Source: UBA7067 sp051880615 (GTDB lineage: Bacteria > Bacillota > Clostridia > Oscillospirales > Acutalibacteraceae). From it: a stretch of DNA of 64,000 nucleotides. The translations under genes and the position numbers were made by a program. The stretch lies in assembly GCA_051880615.1 (NCBI GenBank), contig JBJEOH010000041.1:1-64000 (forward strand). The letters run 5' to 3'. How positions within the stretch are numbered: the stretch's first letter is position 1; every line of letters begins with the position of its first letter. This document shows positions 38,007-46,507 of the stretch, one piece after another. The notes beneath the pieces are model-generated. The model was given only the letters and a program-made list of their open reading frames with translations, was not told the DNA's origin and did not search any database.

Positions 38007-39437
38007 ATGAAGGACATTTATGAATCCCCACTTTCATCAAGATATGCAGACAAGGAGATGAAATATATCTTCTCTCCGGATAAAAAATTCAGAACATGGC
38101 GCAAGCTGTGGATTGCTCTTGCCGAGGCAGAAATGGAGCTAGGGCTGCCTGTTACTCAGGAGCAGATAGACGAGCTTAAGGAGCACGCCGACGACATCAA
38201 CTACGATGTAGCTACTGAGCGTGAAAAGCTTGTGCGTCACGATGTTATGTCACATGTTTATGCTTACGGCGTACAATGCCCGAAGGCTAAGGGGATTATT
38301 CATCTGGGTGCGACAAGCTGTTATGTCGGCGACAATACAGATATTATTATAATGACAGAGGCTCTTGAATACCTGAGAAATAAGCTTGTAACCGTAATCA
38401 AGGAGTTAAGTGCCTTTGCAATGAAATACAAAGATTTGCCGACTCTTGCGTTTACTCACTTTCAGCCTGCACAGCCGACAACAGTCGGTAAGAGAGCTAC
38501 TCTCTGGATTCAGGATTTGCTTATGGATCTTGAGGATGTTGAGTATCAGCTCAGCAAGGCAAAGCTTTTAGGCTCAAAGGGCACAACAGGCACACAGGCA
38601 AGCTTTTTGGAGCTGTTTGACGGCGACCACGAAAAGTGCCGTGAGCTTGACCGCAAAATTGCCGAGAAGATGGGCTATAAGGCTTGCTTCGCTGTTTCTG
38701 GTCAGACCTATTCAAGAAAGCTCGACCATCAGATGCTCTCCGTATTAAGCGGAATTGCACAGAGTGCAGCTAAGTTCTCTAACGACATAAGACTTCTGCA
38801 GCACTTAAAGGAGATTGAGGAGCCGTTCGAGAAGAATCAGATTGGCTCATCTGCAATGGCTTACAAGCGCAACCCGATGAGAAGCGAGAGAATCGCGAGC
38901 CTTGCAAGATATGTTATAGCAACCGAGCTTAACCCTGCTATGACGGCGTCAACACAGTGGTTCGAGAGAACTCTTGATGACTCTGCAAACAAGAGAATCA
39001 GCGTTGCCGAGGCGTTCCTTGCAACGGACGGAATATTGAATCTTTATGCAAATGTTGCAGACGGTCTTGTTGTTTACGAAAAGGTAATTGAGCAAAGACT
39101 TCGCAAGGAGCTTCCGTTTATGGCGACAGAAAACATAATGATGGACGCTGTTAAGGCAGGCGGAAATCGTCAGGAGCTGCACGAGAAAATCAGAGTTCAC
39201 TCAATGGCTGCATCAAAGGTTATCAAAGAAGAGGGCGGCGAAAACGATTTGCTTGAGAGAATAGCAGCCGACCCTGCGTTTGGGGTAACGCTTGAACAGC
39301 TCCACTCTATTATAAGCCCTGAAAAGTATGTCGGCAGAGCGCCGCAGCAGACCGAGGACTTTATAAACAACGAGGTTAAAAACGCTTTGAAGCCATATGA
39401 AAATATGGATAACTACAAGGCTGAAATAAATGTTTGA
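38007..39437 (+). CDS. purB: Adenylosuccinate lyase
   Basis: Cleaves SAICAR and adenylosuccinate to release fumarate; 476 aa, homotetrameric. The signature loop GSSAMAYKRNPMRSERI is present, as are HLGATSCYVGDNTD and THFQPAQPTTVGKR. The ATG at 38007 has AAAGGA upstream, in the last codons of purF. It belongs to the purine operon. Confidence 0.96.
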   Translation: MKDIYESPLSSRYADKEMKYIFSPDKKFRTWRKLWIALAEAEMELGLPVTQEQIDELKEHADDINYDVATEREKLVRHDVMSHVYAYGVQCPKAKGIIHLGATSCYVGDNTDIIIMTEALEYLRNKLVTVIKELSAFAMKYKDLPTLAFTHFQPAQPTTVGKRATLWIQDLLMDLEDVEYQLSKAKLLGSKGTTGTQASFLELFDGDHEKCRELDRKIAEKMGYKACFAVSGQTYSRKLDHQMLSVLSGIAQSAAKFSNDIRLLQHLKEIEEPFEKNQIGSSAMAYKRNPMRSERIASLARYVIATELNPAMTASTQWFERTLDDSANKRISVAEAFLATDGILNLYANVADGLVVYEKVIEQRLRKELPFMATENIMMDAVKAGGNRQELHEKIRVHSMAASKVIKEEGGENDLLERIAADPAFGVTLEQLHSIISPEKYVGRAPQQTEDFINNEVKNALKPYENMDNYKAEINV

Positions 39438-39454
39438 TTGGAGAATGAAATAGT

Positions 39455-40735
39455 ATGATCAAAGCAATAGTAGGCGCCAACTGGGGCGATGAAGGCAAGG
39501 GCAAAATCACCGATGTGCTTGCGGAAAATTCAGATATAGTTATCCGCTTTCAGGGCGGCAGCAACGCAGGACACACCATTGTAAACAACTACGGCAAGTT
39601 TGCTCTGCATCAGCTTCCGTCAGGCGTTTTCCACAGTAATATAGTTAATATAATCGGCAACGGCGTAGCTTTAAGTGTTGAAAACCTTGTAAAGGAGCTT
39701 TCTGAGCTTGAAGCAAGAGGAGTACCGAAGCCAAAGATTCTTGTATCCGACAGAGCACAGATTGTAATGCCGTATCATGTTGCATTCGACTGCTATGAGG
39801 AGGAGCGTCTTGGCAAAAATTCGTTCGGCTCTACCAAGTCGGGCATTGCGCCGTTCTATTCCGATAAATACTCAAAGATAGGCTTCCAGGTAAACGAGCT
39901 TTTTGACGATGTTGATTCTCTTAAGGAAAAAATAAAGCATGTTCTTGAAATCAAGAACGCAACACTTAAAAACCTCTACAACAAGCCGCCGATTACCGAG
40001 GAAGAAATATTCAATAAGCTTATGGAGTATAAGGAGATGTTAGCGCCTTATGTAGCCGACACCTTCGACTTCCTCTATCACGCAGTAAAAGAGGGCAAAA
40101 ATATTCTTCTTGAGGGTCAGCTCGGTGCACTCAAGGACACCGACTTCGGCATTTACCCGATGGTAACATCGTCAAATACAATAGCAGGCTACGGCGCAGT
40201 AGGCGCAGGTATACCACCGTATGAAATCAAGGAGATTGTAACGGTTGTAAAGGCTTATTCGTCAGCAGTAGGCGCAGGCGAATTTGTCAGCGAAATCCAC
40301 GATAAAGAGGTTGCCGACGAGTTAAGACGCAGAGGCGGCGACGGCGGCGAATACGGCGCAACAACAGGCAGACCGAGAAGAATGGGCTGGCTTGACCTTG
40401 TTGCAACACGCTACGGCTGCCGTGTTCAGGGCACAACTAAGATAGCGTTCACGGTGCTTGATGTGCTTGGTTATCTCGATGAAATTCCCGTATGCGTAGG
40501 ATACGAGCTTGACGGCGAAGAGATTGACTACTTCCCGTCAACAACAAAGCTCAAGAGATGTAAGCCGATTCTTAAAACTTTGCCAGGCTGGAAATGTGAC
40601 ATTTCAGGAATTAAGAATTATGACGATTTGCCGGATAACTGCAAAAAGTACATAGAGTTTGCCGAGGAGCAGATTGGTATTCCAATCGGTATTGTATCGA
40701 ACGGCGCATCAAGAGATAACATTATTTACAGATAA
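39455..40735 (+). CDS. purA: Adenylosuccinate synthetase
   Basis: GTP-dependent ligase from IMP to adenylosuccinate, 426 aa. The P-loop-like GANWGDEGKGKITD at the N-terminus, QGGSNAGHTIV, and ATTGRPRRMGWLDLV are diagnostic. The region GQLGALKDTDFGIYPMVTSSNT is somewhat divergent from the common GAQGALLDIDHGTYP form but complete. It is followed by guaA after 18 nt. Confidence 0.96.
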   Translation: MIKAIVGANWGDEGKGKITDVLAENSDIVIRFQGGSNAGHTIVNNYGKFALHQLPSGVFHSNIVNIIGNGVALSVENLVKELSELEARGVPKPKILVSDRAQIVMPYHVAFDCYEEERLGKNSFGSTKSGIAPFYSDKYSKIGFQVNELFDDVDSLKEKIKHVLEIKNATLKNLYNKPPITEEEIFNKLMEYKEMLAPYVADTFDFLYHAVKEGKNILLEGQLGALKDTDFGIYPMVTSSNTIAGYGAVGAGIPPYEIKEIVTVVKAYSSAVGAGEFVSEIHDKEVADELRRRGGDGGEYGATTGRPRRMGWLDLVATRYGCRVQGTTKIAFTVLDVLGYLDEIPVCVGYELDGEEIDYFPSTTKLKRCKPILKTLPGWKCDISGIKNYDDLPDNCKKYIEFAEEQIGIPIGIVSNGASRDNIIYR

Positions 40736-40753
40736 ATTATCGGGGTGGCGATT

Positions 40754-42313
40754 ATGGAGCAAAAAAACGAAATTGTTTTGGTTTTGGACTTTGGCGGTCA
40801 GTATAATCAGCTTATTGCCAGACGAGTTCGTGAATGTAATGTGTATTGTGAGGTTCATCCATATACAATGGATATTGCTGAAATCCGCAGACTTAACCCA
40901 AAGGGCATTATCTTCACAGGCGGACCAAACAGTGTTTACGAGGACAGTTCCCCAAAATGTTCAAAAGAGGTTTTTGAGCTTGGAATTCCGATTTTAGGTA
41001 TATGCTACGGCTGTCAGCTTATGGCGCATACGCTGGGCGGAGAGGTTGCTGCGGCTCAGGACGATACAGCCCGTGAATACGGTAAAACAGTCACATATTA
41101 TAATACCGACTGCAAGCTTTTTGAGGGGCTACCGCAGCAGGGCGTTTCGTGGATGAGCCATGGCGACTATATGGCTAAGGTTCCCGATGGCTTTGAATTG
41201 ATGGCGCACTCTGACGCTTGTCCGAATGTTGCCATTGCAGACGAAGTAAGAGGCTTCTACGGCGTTCAGTTCCACCCCGAGGTAAATCATACCGAGCATG
41301 GAACCGATATGATTCATAATTTCCTTTATAAGGTCTGCGGCGTTGCCGGCGACTGGACTATGGGCGACTTTTGCAAACGCACGGTTGAATCTCTCAGAGA
41401 AACCATCGGACCTGACGGACGAGTGCTTCTGGCGCTTTCAGGCGGTGTTGACTCCTCTGTACTGGCAGCTTTGCTTGCCGAGGCAATCGGCGAGCGACTG
41501 ACCTGCGTCTTTGTTGACCACGGCCTTATGCGCAAAAATGAGGGCGACGAGGTAGAAGAGGCTTTCAAAAAGTGGAGCGTTCATTTTGTCCGTGTCAATG
41601 CGCAGGAGCGTTTCCTGTCAAAGCTTGCTGGCGTTTCAGACCCACAGAGAAAACGCCAGATTATCGGCGCTGAATTCGGATATGTATTCAGGGATGAAGC
41701 GGAGCGCTTTGGAATCACCAAGCAGGATTTTCTTGCGCAGGGTACGATTTATCCCGATGTTATCGAATCGGGCAAGGGCGATGCAGATGTTATCAAGAGC
41801 CACCACAACAAGCTGCTGCCTGCGGAGGTTGTAGCAAGATTCAAGGGTGTTATTGAGCCGCTTGATTTGCTTTTCAAGGACGAGGTTCGGGGGCTTGGTC
41901 GCGAGCTTGGCTTGCCTGAGTATCTTGTTATGCGTCAGCCGTTCCCGGGTCCGGGACTTGCAATCCGCATAATCGGCGATGTAACACAGGAAAAAGCCGA
42001 TATTCTGCGTGAGGCTGATTATATATACAGAGAAGAAATCGCAAAGGCAGGCTGGGACAAAAAACTGAGCCAGTATTTTGCAGTGCTTACCGATACCCGT
42101 TCAGTCGGCGTTATGGGCGACGGCAGAACTTACGACTATCTCCTTGCGCTCAGAGCCGTTAATACAAGCGATTTTATGACCGCAGACTGGTCAAGAATCC
42201 CGTATGAGCTGCTCAATAGGATCAGCGTAAGAATCGTAAACGAGGTTCCGCATATCAACCGCATCTGCTATGACATAACAAGTAAACCACCCGCAACGAT
42301 TGAGTGGGAATAA
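40754..42313 (+). CDS. guaA: GMP synthase (glutamine-hydrolysing)
   Basis: Amidates XMP to GMP; 519 aa. Glutaminase half with GICYGCQLMAHTLGGEV and FHPEVNHTEHG, ATP pyrophosphatase motif LALSGGVDSSVLAALL, and the conserved C-terminus PPATIEWE. The ATG at 40754 has GGGGTGG 6 nt upstream. The final codons and stop form one half of the 9-bp attachment core TGGGAATAA, and the 3' end is the site where the accessory element is integrated; the gene product remains intact. Confidence 0.96.
   Translation: MEQKNEIVLVLDFGGQYNQLIARRVRECNVYCEVHPYTMDIAEIRRLNPKGIIFTGGPNSVYEDSSPKCSKEVFELGIPILGICYGCQLMAHTLGGEVAAAQDDTAREYGKTVTYYNTDCKLFEGLPQQGVSWMSHGDYMAKVPDGFELMAHSDACPNVAIADEVRGFYGVQFHPEVNHTEHGTDMIHNFLYKVCGVAGDWTMGDFCKRTVESLRETIGPDGRVLLALSGGVDSSVLAALLAEAIGERLTCVFVDHGLMRKNEGDEVEEAFKKWSVHFVRVNAQERFLSKLAGVSDPQRKRQIIGAEFGYVFRDEAERFGITKQDFLAQGTIYPDVIESGKGDADVIKSHHNKLLPAEVVARFKGVIEPLDLLFKDEVRGLGRELGLPEYLVMRQPFPGPGLAIRIIGDVTQEKADILREADYIYREEIAKAGWDKKLSQYFAVLTDTRSVGVMGDGRTYDYLLALRAVNTSDFMTADWSRIPYELLNRISVRIVNEVPHINRICYDITSKPPATIEWE
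42305..42313 (+). other. attL core repeat in guaA end
   Basis: TGGGAATAA, comprising the last two guaA codons and the stop. Paired with 52225-52233. Confidence 0.65.
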
Positions 42314-42371
42314 TTTGAAAAAGCCGAAAAACCCAGTGTTTACAATGCTTTTCAGACTTCGCCCACTCTCT

Positions 42372-42390
42372 CTGATAAGGTTTTGATAAG
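42372..42390 (+). repeat. Left putative integrase arm site
   Basis: CTGATAAGGTTTTGATAAG contains two TGATAAG units 11 bp apart. A 17/19 match in the same orientation lies at 52102-52120 near the other end. Confidence 0.5.
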
Positions 42391-42481
42391 AATGCCCTCC
42401 AATGCGATTATTCTGCGTTGCGAGTGGCTTGTGAGTAAAGAATAATTTCAAACACCTCACAAATTACCCATATTAACATTT

Positions 42482-42518
42482 AAGCCCGTACTGATCGGAT
42501 GTCAGTACGGGCTTTTTG
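42482..42518. terminator. Terminator between guaA end and the XRE gene
   Basis: Perfect stem AAGCCCGTACTGA/TCAGTACGGGCTT around a 7-nt loop, T run on the plus side and T-rich tail on the minus side; ends the XRE transcript and any readthrough from guaA. It lies within the element. Confidence 0.88.
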
Positions 42519-42620
42519 TCGTTCATTTTCGGCTGTAACTATGAACTTTTTGTAAACATTCAAAAGAAAGCTCAAAAAAGGGTTGAAAAAAGGGGCTGAA
42601 AAAGATGGTAAGTAGAGGGT

Positions 42621-43145
42621 TTATTTTTCTTCCTCTCTCAATGCTTGAATCAGCATATCGCTGAGTTCCTGCGAAGGTACTTTCGCCCAAATCTGGGTTG
42701 TGTCCTCTGCCGGGAATGTATAACGCCAACGGTCATACTGGTCTTTGCTGATTTCGCCGTTTTTCAGCTTTTCGGCTTGGTCAGCCCATGCGGAAAGCAT
42801 TTTGAAAATGGACTCGTCCATTGTGCGTTTACTGCCATCAAAGACGATATGTACCTCGTCTCCCTGTTTTTCAGCTCTCACACCATGAATGTCCTCAATA
42901 GCGAAAAATGTATGGATGAAGCCCAGATCGCTGTCGATGTCGGGGATGTTCAGAGCCAAAGGAGAAACCTCCAAAACATTCGCAAGAGCTTTTACCAAAT
43001 CTTCCTTGGGTGTTCTGGAGCCGGACTCATACTGAGCCATACGAATATCAGCGGTCTTTTGGGGAAATCCCACGGCTTGACCGAGCCACTTCTGCGTCAT
43101 GCCACGCAGATTGCGTATAAAACGGATTCTTTCACCGATTGCCAT
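42621..43145 (-). CDS. XRE-family element repressor
   Basis: 174 aa. N-terminal helix-turn-helix: MAIGERIRFIRNLRGMTQKWLGQAVGFPQKTADIRMAQYESGSRTPKEDLVKALANVLEVSP. The C-terminal 90 residues (FAIEDIHGVRAEKQGDEVHIVFDGS...) are of a type seen on integrated elements, function unknown. It is transcribed divergently from the excisionase/integrase genes, and palindromes in the shared spacer look like its operators. It is the likely lysogeny-type switch holding the element integrated. Confidence 0.85.
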   Translation of the reverse strand: MAIGERIRFIRNLRGMTQKWLGQAVGFPQKTADIRMAQYESGSRTPKEDLVKALANVLEVSPLALNIPDIDSDLGFIHTFFAIEDIHGVRAEKQGDEVHIVFDGSKRTMDESIFKMLSAWADQAEKLKNGEISKDQYDRWRYTFPAEDTTQIWAKVPSQELSDMLIQALREEEK

Positions 43146-43176
43146 AGTTTTCTCTCCCTTTCGGATTGTTGTCGTT

Positions 43177-43210
43177 AGTATAACATAAAAGTTTAGTACT
43201 TGTCAAGATA
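43177..43210 (-). promoter_or_regulatory. Likely XRE repressor promoter
   Basis: On the minus strand TTGACA, an 18-nt spacer and TATACT, just upstream of the repressor start. It faces away from the integrase promoter. Confidence 0.55.
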
Positions 43211-43248
43211 ACTTAAACAAAAATATTTAATATTTTCCCCAAAGCCTC

Positions 43249-43308
43249 TTGACATAACGGAATTTGTTTAGTATAATGATGATGCAGACTTAAACAAATA
43301 AGTTTAAG
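43249..43308 (+). promoter_or_regulatory. Excisionase/integrase promoter with XRE operator
   Basis: TTGACA (43249-43254) and TATAAT (43272-43277), 17-nt spacer. Just downstream lies the exact palindrome CTTAAAC-AAATAA-GTTTAAG (43289-43308), and more TTAAAC/GTTTA half sites lie upstream (about 43188-43219). Confidence 0.75.
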
Positions 43309-43399
43309 ATGTCCGCCCGGGCAAATCGGATGGCGGCCAGAAAGTATTCCGACACTAAATAAGGAATATTATACCCAAAAATCAAAAAGGAGGAATTGA

Positions 43400-43600
43400 A
43401 TGGAAAAGAAGTTCATCAGAGTGGACGAAGTTGCAAAGGAGTTAGAGATTTCGGAATCCCACGCATACAAGATTATGCGTAAGCTCAACCGAGAGTTGGA
43501 GGCGAAAGGCTATATCACCGTTGCAGGACGAGTAAACCGTCAGTATTTCAATGAAAGATTTTATGGAACAGAAAGGAGCGAAGAAAATGCCGGCTTATAA
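43400..43600 (+). CDS. Excisionase-like helix-turn-helix protein
   Basis: 66 aa: MEKKFIRVDEVAKELEISESHAYKIMRKLNRELEAKG is a MerR/excisionase-like winged helix, common next to integrases in Clostridia elements. AGGAGG precedes the start. Its last 14 nt overlap the integrase gene, so the two are coupled. A role as excisionase (recombination directionality factor) is inferred from size, fold and place. Confidence 0.75.
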   Translation: MEKKFIRVDEVAKELEISESHAYKIMRKLNRELEAKGYITVAGRVNRQYFNERFYGTERSEENAGL

Positions 43601-44663
43601 GAACAAAGAAAGCGGAAAATGGTATGTGGTCACACAGTACACTGACTGGACAGGCGCACGAAAGCAGAAATGCAAGCGAGGGTTTGATACCCGCCGTGAA
43701 GCTCTGGAATGGGAACAGAAGTTCCAGCAGCAGAGCGCCGGGGACTTGGATATGAGCTTTGAAGCCTTTGTGGAGATTTACACCACCGATCTCAAAGCAA
43801 GGCTGAAAGAAAGCACTTGGCAGACCAAGGAGCATATCATCCAGACCAAGATCGTCCCGTACTTCGGCAAGCGCAAGATCAACGAGATCACCACCAAGGA
43901 TGTGATTGCGTGGCAGAACGAGCTGCTTGCCTACCGTGACGAAAAGCACAAGCCCTATTCTCAAAGCTATCTCAAAACGCTGCATAATCAGCTCTCCGCC
44001 ATTTTCAACCACGCAGTACGATTTTACGATCTGCGCTCCAACCCGGCAGCAAAAGCCGGAAACATGGGCAGCGAGGAACGTAAGGAAATGCTGTTCTGGA
44101 CGAAAGAGGAATATCAGAAATTTGCGGAAGAAATGATGGACAAGCCCATTTCCTACTACGCATTTCAGATGTTGTACTGGACGGGCATCCGTGAGGGTGA
44201 GCTGCTGGCTCTGACCCCGGCAGATTTCGATTTTGAGCGTGGGACAGTAAAAATCAGCAAGACCTATCAGAGATTGAAAGGAAAGGACGTGATTACCTCT
44301 CCCAAGACCAAGAAAAGCAACCGCACTATCCAGATGCCTGATTTTCTCTGTGAGGAAATGCAGGAGTTCTTCAAGATGCAGTACGGGCTGAAAAAGAAAG
44401 ACCGTATCTTCACCATCAACAAGAGCTATCTGCACAGGGAAATGGATAGAGGGGCAGAAGCCGCAGGGGTCAAGCGTATCAGAATCCACGATTTGAGACA
44501 CAGCCACATCAGTTTGCTGATCGACATGGGTTTCTCGGCAGTAGCCATTGCCGACAGAGTGGGACACGAAAGCATTGAGATCACCTACCGATATGCTCAC
44601 CTGTTCCCCTCCAAGCAGAAAGAAATGGCAAGCAAACTGGACGATCTTAACAAAGGAGCGTGA
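43587..44663 (+). CDS. int: Tyrosine recombinase (integrase)
   Basis: 358 aa. N-terminal AP2-like DNA-binding segment (YKNKESGKWYVVTQYTDWTGARKQKCKRGFDTRREALEWE), SAM-like core-binding domain, then the catalytic domain with R in TGIREGELLAL, H-x-x-R in HDLRHSHISLL, GH in DRVGHESIEIT and the nucleophile Tyr in YRYAHLF. It resembles Tn916-type integrases. The ATG at 43587 has GGAGCG upstream. It presumably catalyses insertion at guaA. Confidence 0.93.
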   Translation: MPAYKNKESGKWYVVTQYTDWTGARKQKCKRGFDTRREALEWEQKFQQQSAGDLDMSFEAFVEIYTTDLKARLKESTWQTKEHIIQTKIVPYFGKRKINEITTKDVIAWQNELLAYRDEKHKPYSQSYLKTLHNQLSAIFNHAVRFYDLRSNPAAKAGNMGSEERKEMLFWTKEEYQKFAEEMMDKPISYYAFQMLYWTGIREGELLALTPADFDFERGTVKISKTYQRLKGKDVITSPKTKKSNRTIQMPDFLCEEMQEFFKMQYGLKKKDRIFTINKSYLHREMDRGAEAAGVKRIRIHDLRHSHISLLIDMGFSAVAIADRVGHESIEITYRYAHLFPSKQKEMASKLDDLNKGA

Positions 44664-44668
44664 TATTG

Positions 44669-45001
44669 ATGTCAGCAAAGAACGTAGACAAACACAACCG
44701 TTTTCGCAGCATTACGGTGGGCTTCCGAGTATCACCGGAAGAACAGGAAGAACTGAACAGAGCCGTAGCCCTGTCGGGACTTCCCAAACAAGAATACTGC
44801 TACCGCAAGTGCATGGGGCGTGAAGTGGTGGTACAGCCCAATCCGAGAGTACACAAGGCTCTCAAAACGCAGATGGCGGCAATCCTCGCAGAACTTGAGC
44901 GCATTGCCGCCGGGGACAGCGTACCTGATGAACTGCTCAGTACCATCGACCTCATCGCCATCACCATGCAGGGTCTGAAAGGAGAGGATGCGAATGATTG
45001 A
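44669..45001 (+). CDS. MobC-like plasmid mobilization relaxosome protein
   Basis: 110 aa. N-terminal ribbon-helix-helix region (RFRSITVGFRVSPEEQEELNRAVALSGLPKQEYCYRKCMGREV) followed by a helical C-terminus. Such proteins nick-region-bind and assist the relaxase. AAGGAG lies 10 nt before this ATG. It overlaps the next gene start. Confidence 0.75.
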   Translation: MSAKNVDKHNRFRSITVGFRVSPEEQEELNRAVALSGLPKQEYCYRKCMGREVVVQPNPRVHKALKTQMAAILAELERIAAGDSVPDELLSTIDLIAITMQGLKGEDAND

Positions 45002-46151
45002 TGCAAAAGAAAAGACTGCCCTTGCAACATCTGTTGGCGCAGATGAAAGGCAGTCATTTCAAACAACTTCTGCAAATATTATACCCATTTCCGATACGGA
45101 AATCAATCGCCCGGACGAAAATTCTTCGGAAAATTTTGAAGAAATCTACCGTCAGATGCAGAGAATGAACGACCCGGCATATCTGCACACGGTGTCCATG
45201 AATGATCTGTACGAAACAGTTTTCCAGAGCAGACCGCCCGTCATAGACGGTCTGCTCTACTCCGGCACCTACCTGTTCGCAGGAGCGCCCAAGGTTGGCA
45301 AGTCGTTCTTCATGGCACAGCTTGCCTACCATATCAGCACCGGACAAAAGCTCTGGGATTATGATGTCCACCAAGGCACGGTTTTGTACCTTGCCCTGGA
45401 GGACGATTACCAGAGATTACAGGAGCGTATGTCCCGTATGTTCGGTGTGGAGGGTACGAATAGCTTACACTTCGCCGTATATGCAAAGCAGCTCGGCGCA
45501 GGGCTTGACGAACAGCTTGAAAAGTTTATCCGTGACCATCCCGACACCCGACTGATTATCATTGATACTCTGCAAAAGATCCGTGAGGTCAGTACCGATG
45601 CTTACAGCTATGCCAACGATTATGACATCGTGGGCAGGATGAAGCAGTTTGCTGACAAGAACGGTGTGTGCCTGCTCTTGGTGCATCACACACGCAAGCA
45701 GCAGGCCGGGGACAAGTTTGAAATGATCTCCGGCACAACGGGATTGCTTGGCTGCGCTGACGGAGCGTTTCTTCTGCAAAAGGAGAAGCGCACCGATCAG
45801 AGTGCCACCCTTGAAATTGTCGGCAGAGATCAACCCGACCAAAAGCTCCATCTGACAAGGGATGCCGAAAAGCTGATATGGCAGCTCGACCATGCGGAAA
45901 CAGAGCTTTGGAAAAGCCCTCCCGACCCTCTACTGGATAAGATCGCCGCTGTGATTACCGAGGATAACCCGGTATGGAACGGCAGTGCTACAGAGCTTGT
46001 AGCCCTCTTACAAGAGGATATACAGCCCAATATTCTGACCCGCAGGCTCAATGTCAAAGCAGGAGATTTGCTGAATGAACATGGCATTGAATACGCCGTG
46101 AAGCGCACCCGCAACGGCAGCTTCATCAGCTTGACAAGAAAGACCGTGTGA
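44994..46151 (+). CDS. RepA-like RecA-fold ATPase
   Basis: 385 aa. Seen: Walker A YLFAGAPKVGKSFFMAQLAYHI (about residues 88-108), LALEDDYQRLQERM, Walker B RLIIIDTLQKIREV, and LVHHTRKQ, the pattern of hexameric RepA/DnaB-like replicative helicases of plasmids and mobile elements. The ATG at 44994 has AAGGAG 9 nt upstream. Iteron-like repeats lie directly after its stop, which suggests the element can replicate once excised; that is inference. Confidence 0.8.
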   Translation: MIDAKEKTALATSVGADERQSFQTTSANIIPISDTEINRPDENSSENFEEIYRQMQRMNDPAYLHTVSMNDLYETVFQSRPPVIDGLLYSGTYLFAGAPKVGKSFFMAQLAYHISTGQKLWDYDVHQGTVLYLALEDDYQRLQERMSRMFGVEGTNSLHFAVYAKQLGAGLDEQLEKFIRDHPDTRLIIIDTLQKIREVSTDAYSYANDYDIVGRMKQFADKNGVCLLLVHHTRKQQAGDKFEMISGTTGLLGCADGAFLLQKEKRTDQSATLEIVGRDQPDQKLHLTRDAEKLIWQLDHAETELWKSPPDPLLDKIAAVITEDNPVWNGSATELVALLQEDIQPNILTRRLNVKAGDLLNEHGIEYAVKRTRNGSFISLTRKTV

Positions 46152-46157
46152 CGATTG

Positions 46158-46230
46158 GTGACGGTTGTGACGATTAAAATGACAGCAGGGGCGGTATCAA
46201 AAATACCGTCACAATCGTCACAACCGTCAC
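46158..46230. repeat. Iteron-like 18-bp inverted repeat cluster
   Basis: GTGACGGTTGTGACGATT (46158-46175) and its exact complement AATCGTCACAACCGTCAC (46213-46230) flank a 37-nt loop with a small CGGTAT/ATACCG hairpin. TGACG(G/A)TT units recur three times on each side, starting within the ATPase stop. Candidate replication origin or operator. Confidence 0.7.
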
Positions 46231-46252
46231 GGAAAGGAAGGGAAAGAAGCGA

Positions 46253-46507
46253 ATGAAAAGCGTACAGATACCCTATGAGCTGTTCGTCGATCTGGTGCTT
46301 TACCATCTGAACGGCGAGGACGATTTCGATGAAGAAATCCGACAGGGCTTGGAACAAAAGCTGGATGCCATGCTCAACAGACAGCTCTACTCTCAATACA
46401 AAACAGCCCCCACCGAGGAACAGCGGGAACAGGCAAGACAGGAATATCTTGACCGCCGTGGAGTGCCGCAAAGCTACCGCTGGACTACTTCTCCTTGGGA
46501 GCTATGA
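46253..46507 (+). CDS. Small element-borne hypothetical protein
   Basis: 84 aa acidic and helical protein (VQIPYELFVDLVLYHLNGEDDFDEEIRQGLEQKLDAMLNRQ...). Not recognised beyond its being of a type found between RepA-like and relaxase genes in similar elements. It has a purine-rich ribosome site upstream. Possibly part of replication control. Confidence 0.55.
   Translation: MKSVQIPYELFVDLVLYHLNGEDDFDEEIRQGLEQKLDAMLNRQLYSQYKTAPTEEQREQARQEYLDRRGVPQSYRWTTSPWEL

Noticed and set aside
42425..42446. Another copy of the dispersed repeat
   Set aside because: Only the AT-rich end GAGTAAAGAATAATT matches; the GC-rich core is missing.
43548..44678. Long minus-strand frame of 376 codons opposite the integrase
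   Set aside because: It is the antisense shadow of a clearly recognisable integrase with intact catalytic residues.
46150..46235. CRISPR-like array at the repeat cluster
   Set aside because: Units are short, inverted and without regular spacers; no cas genes are nearby.
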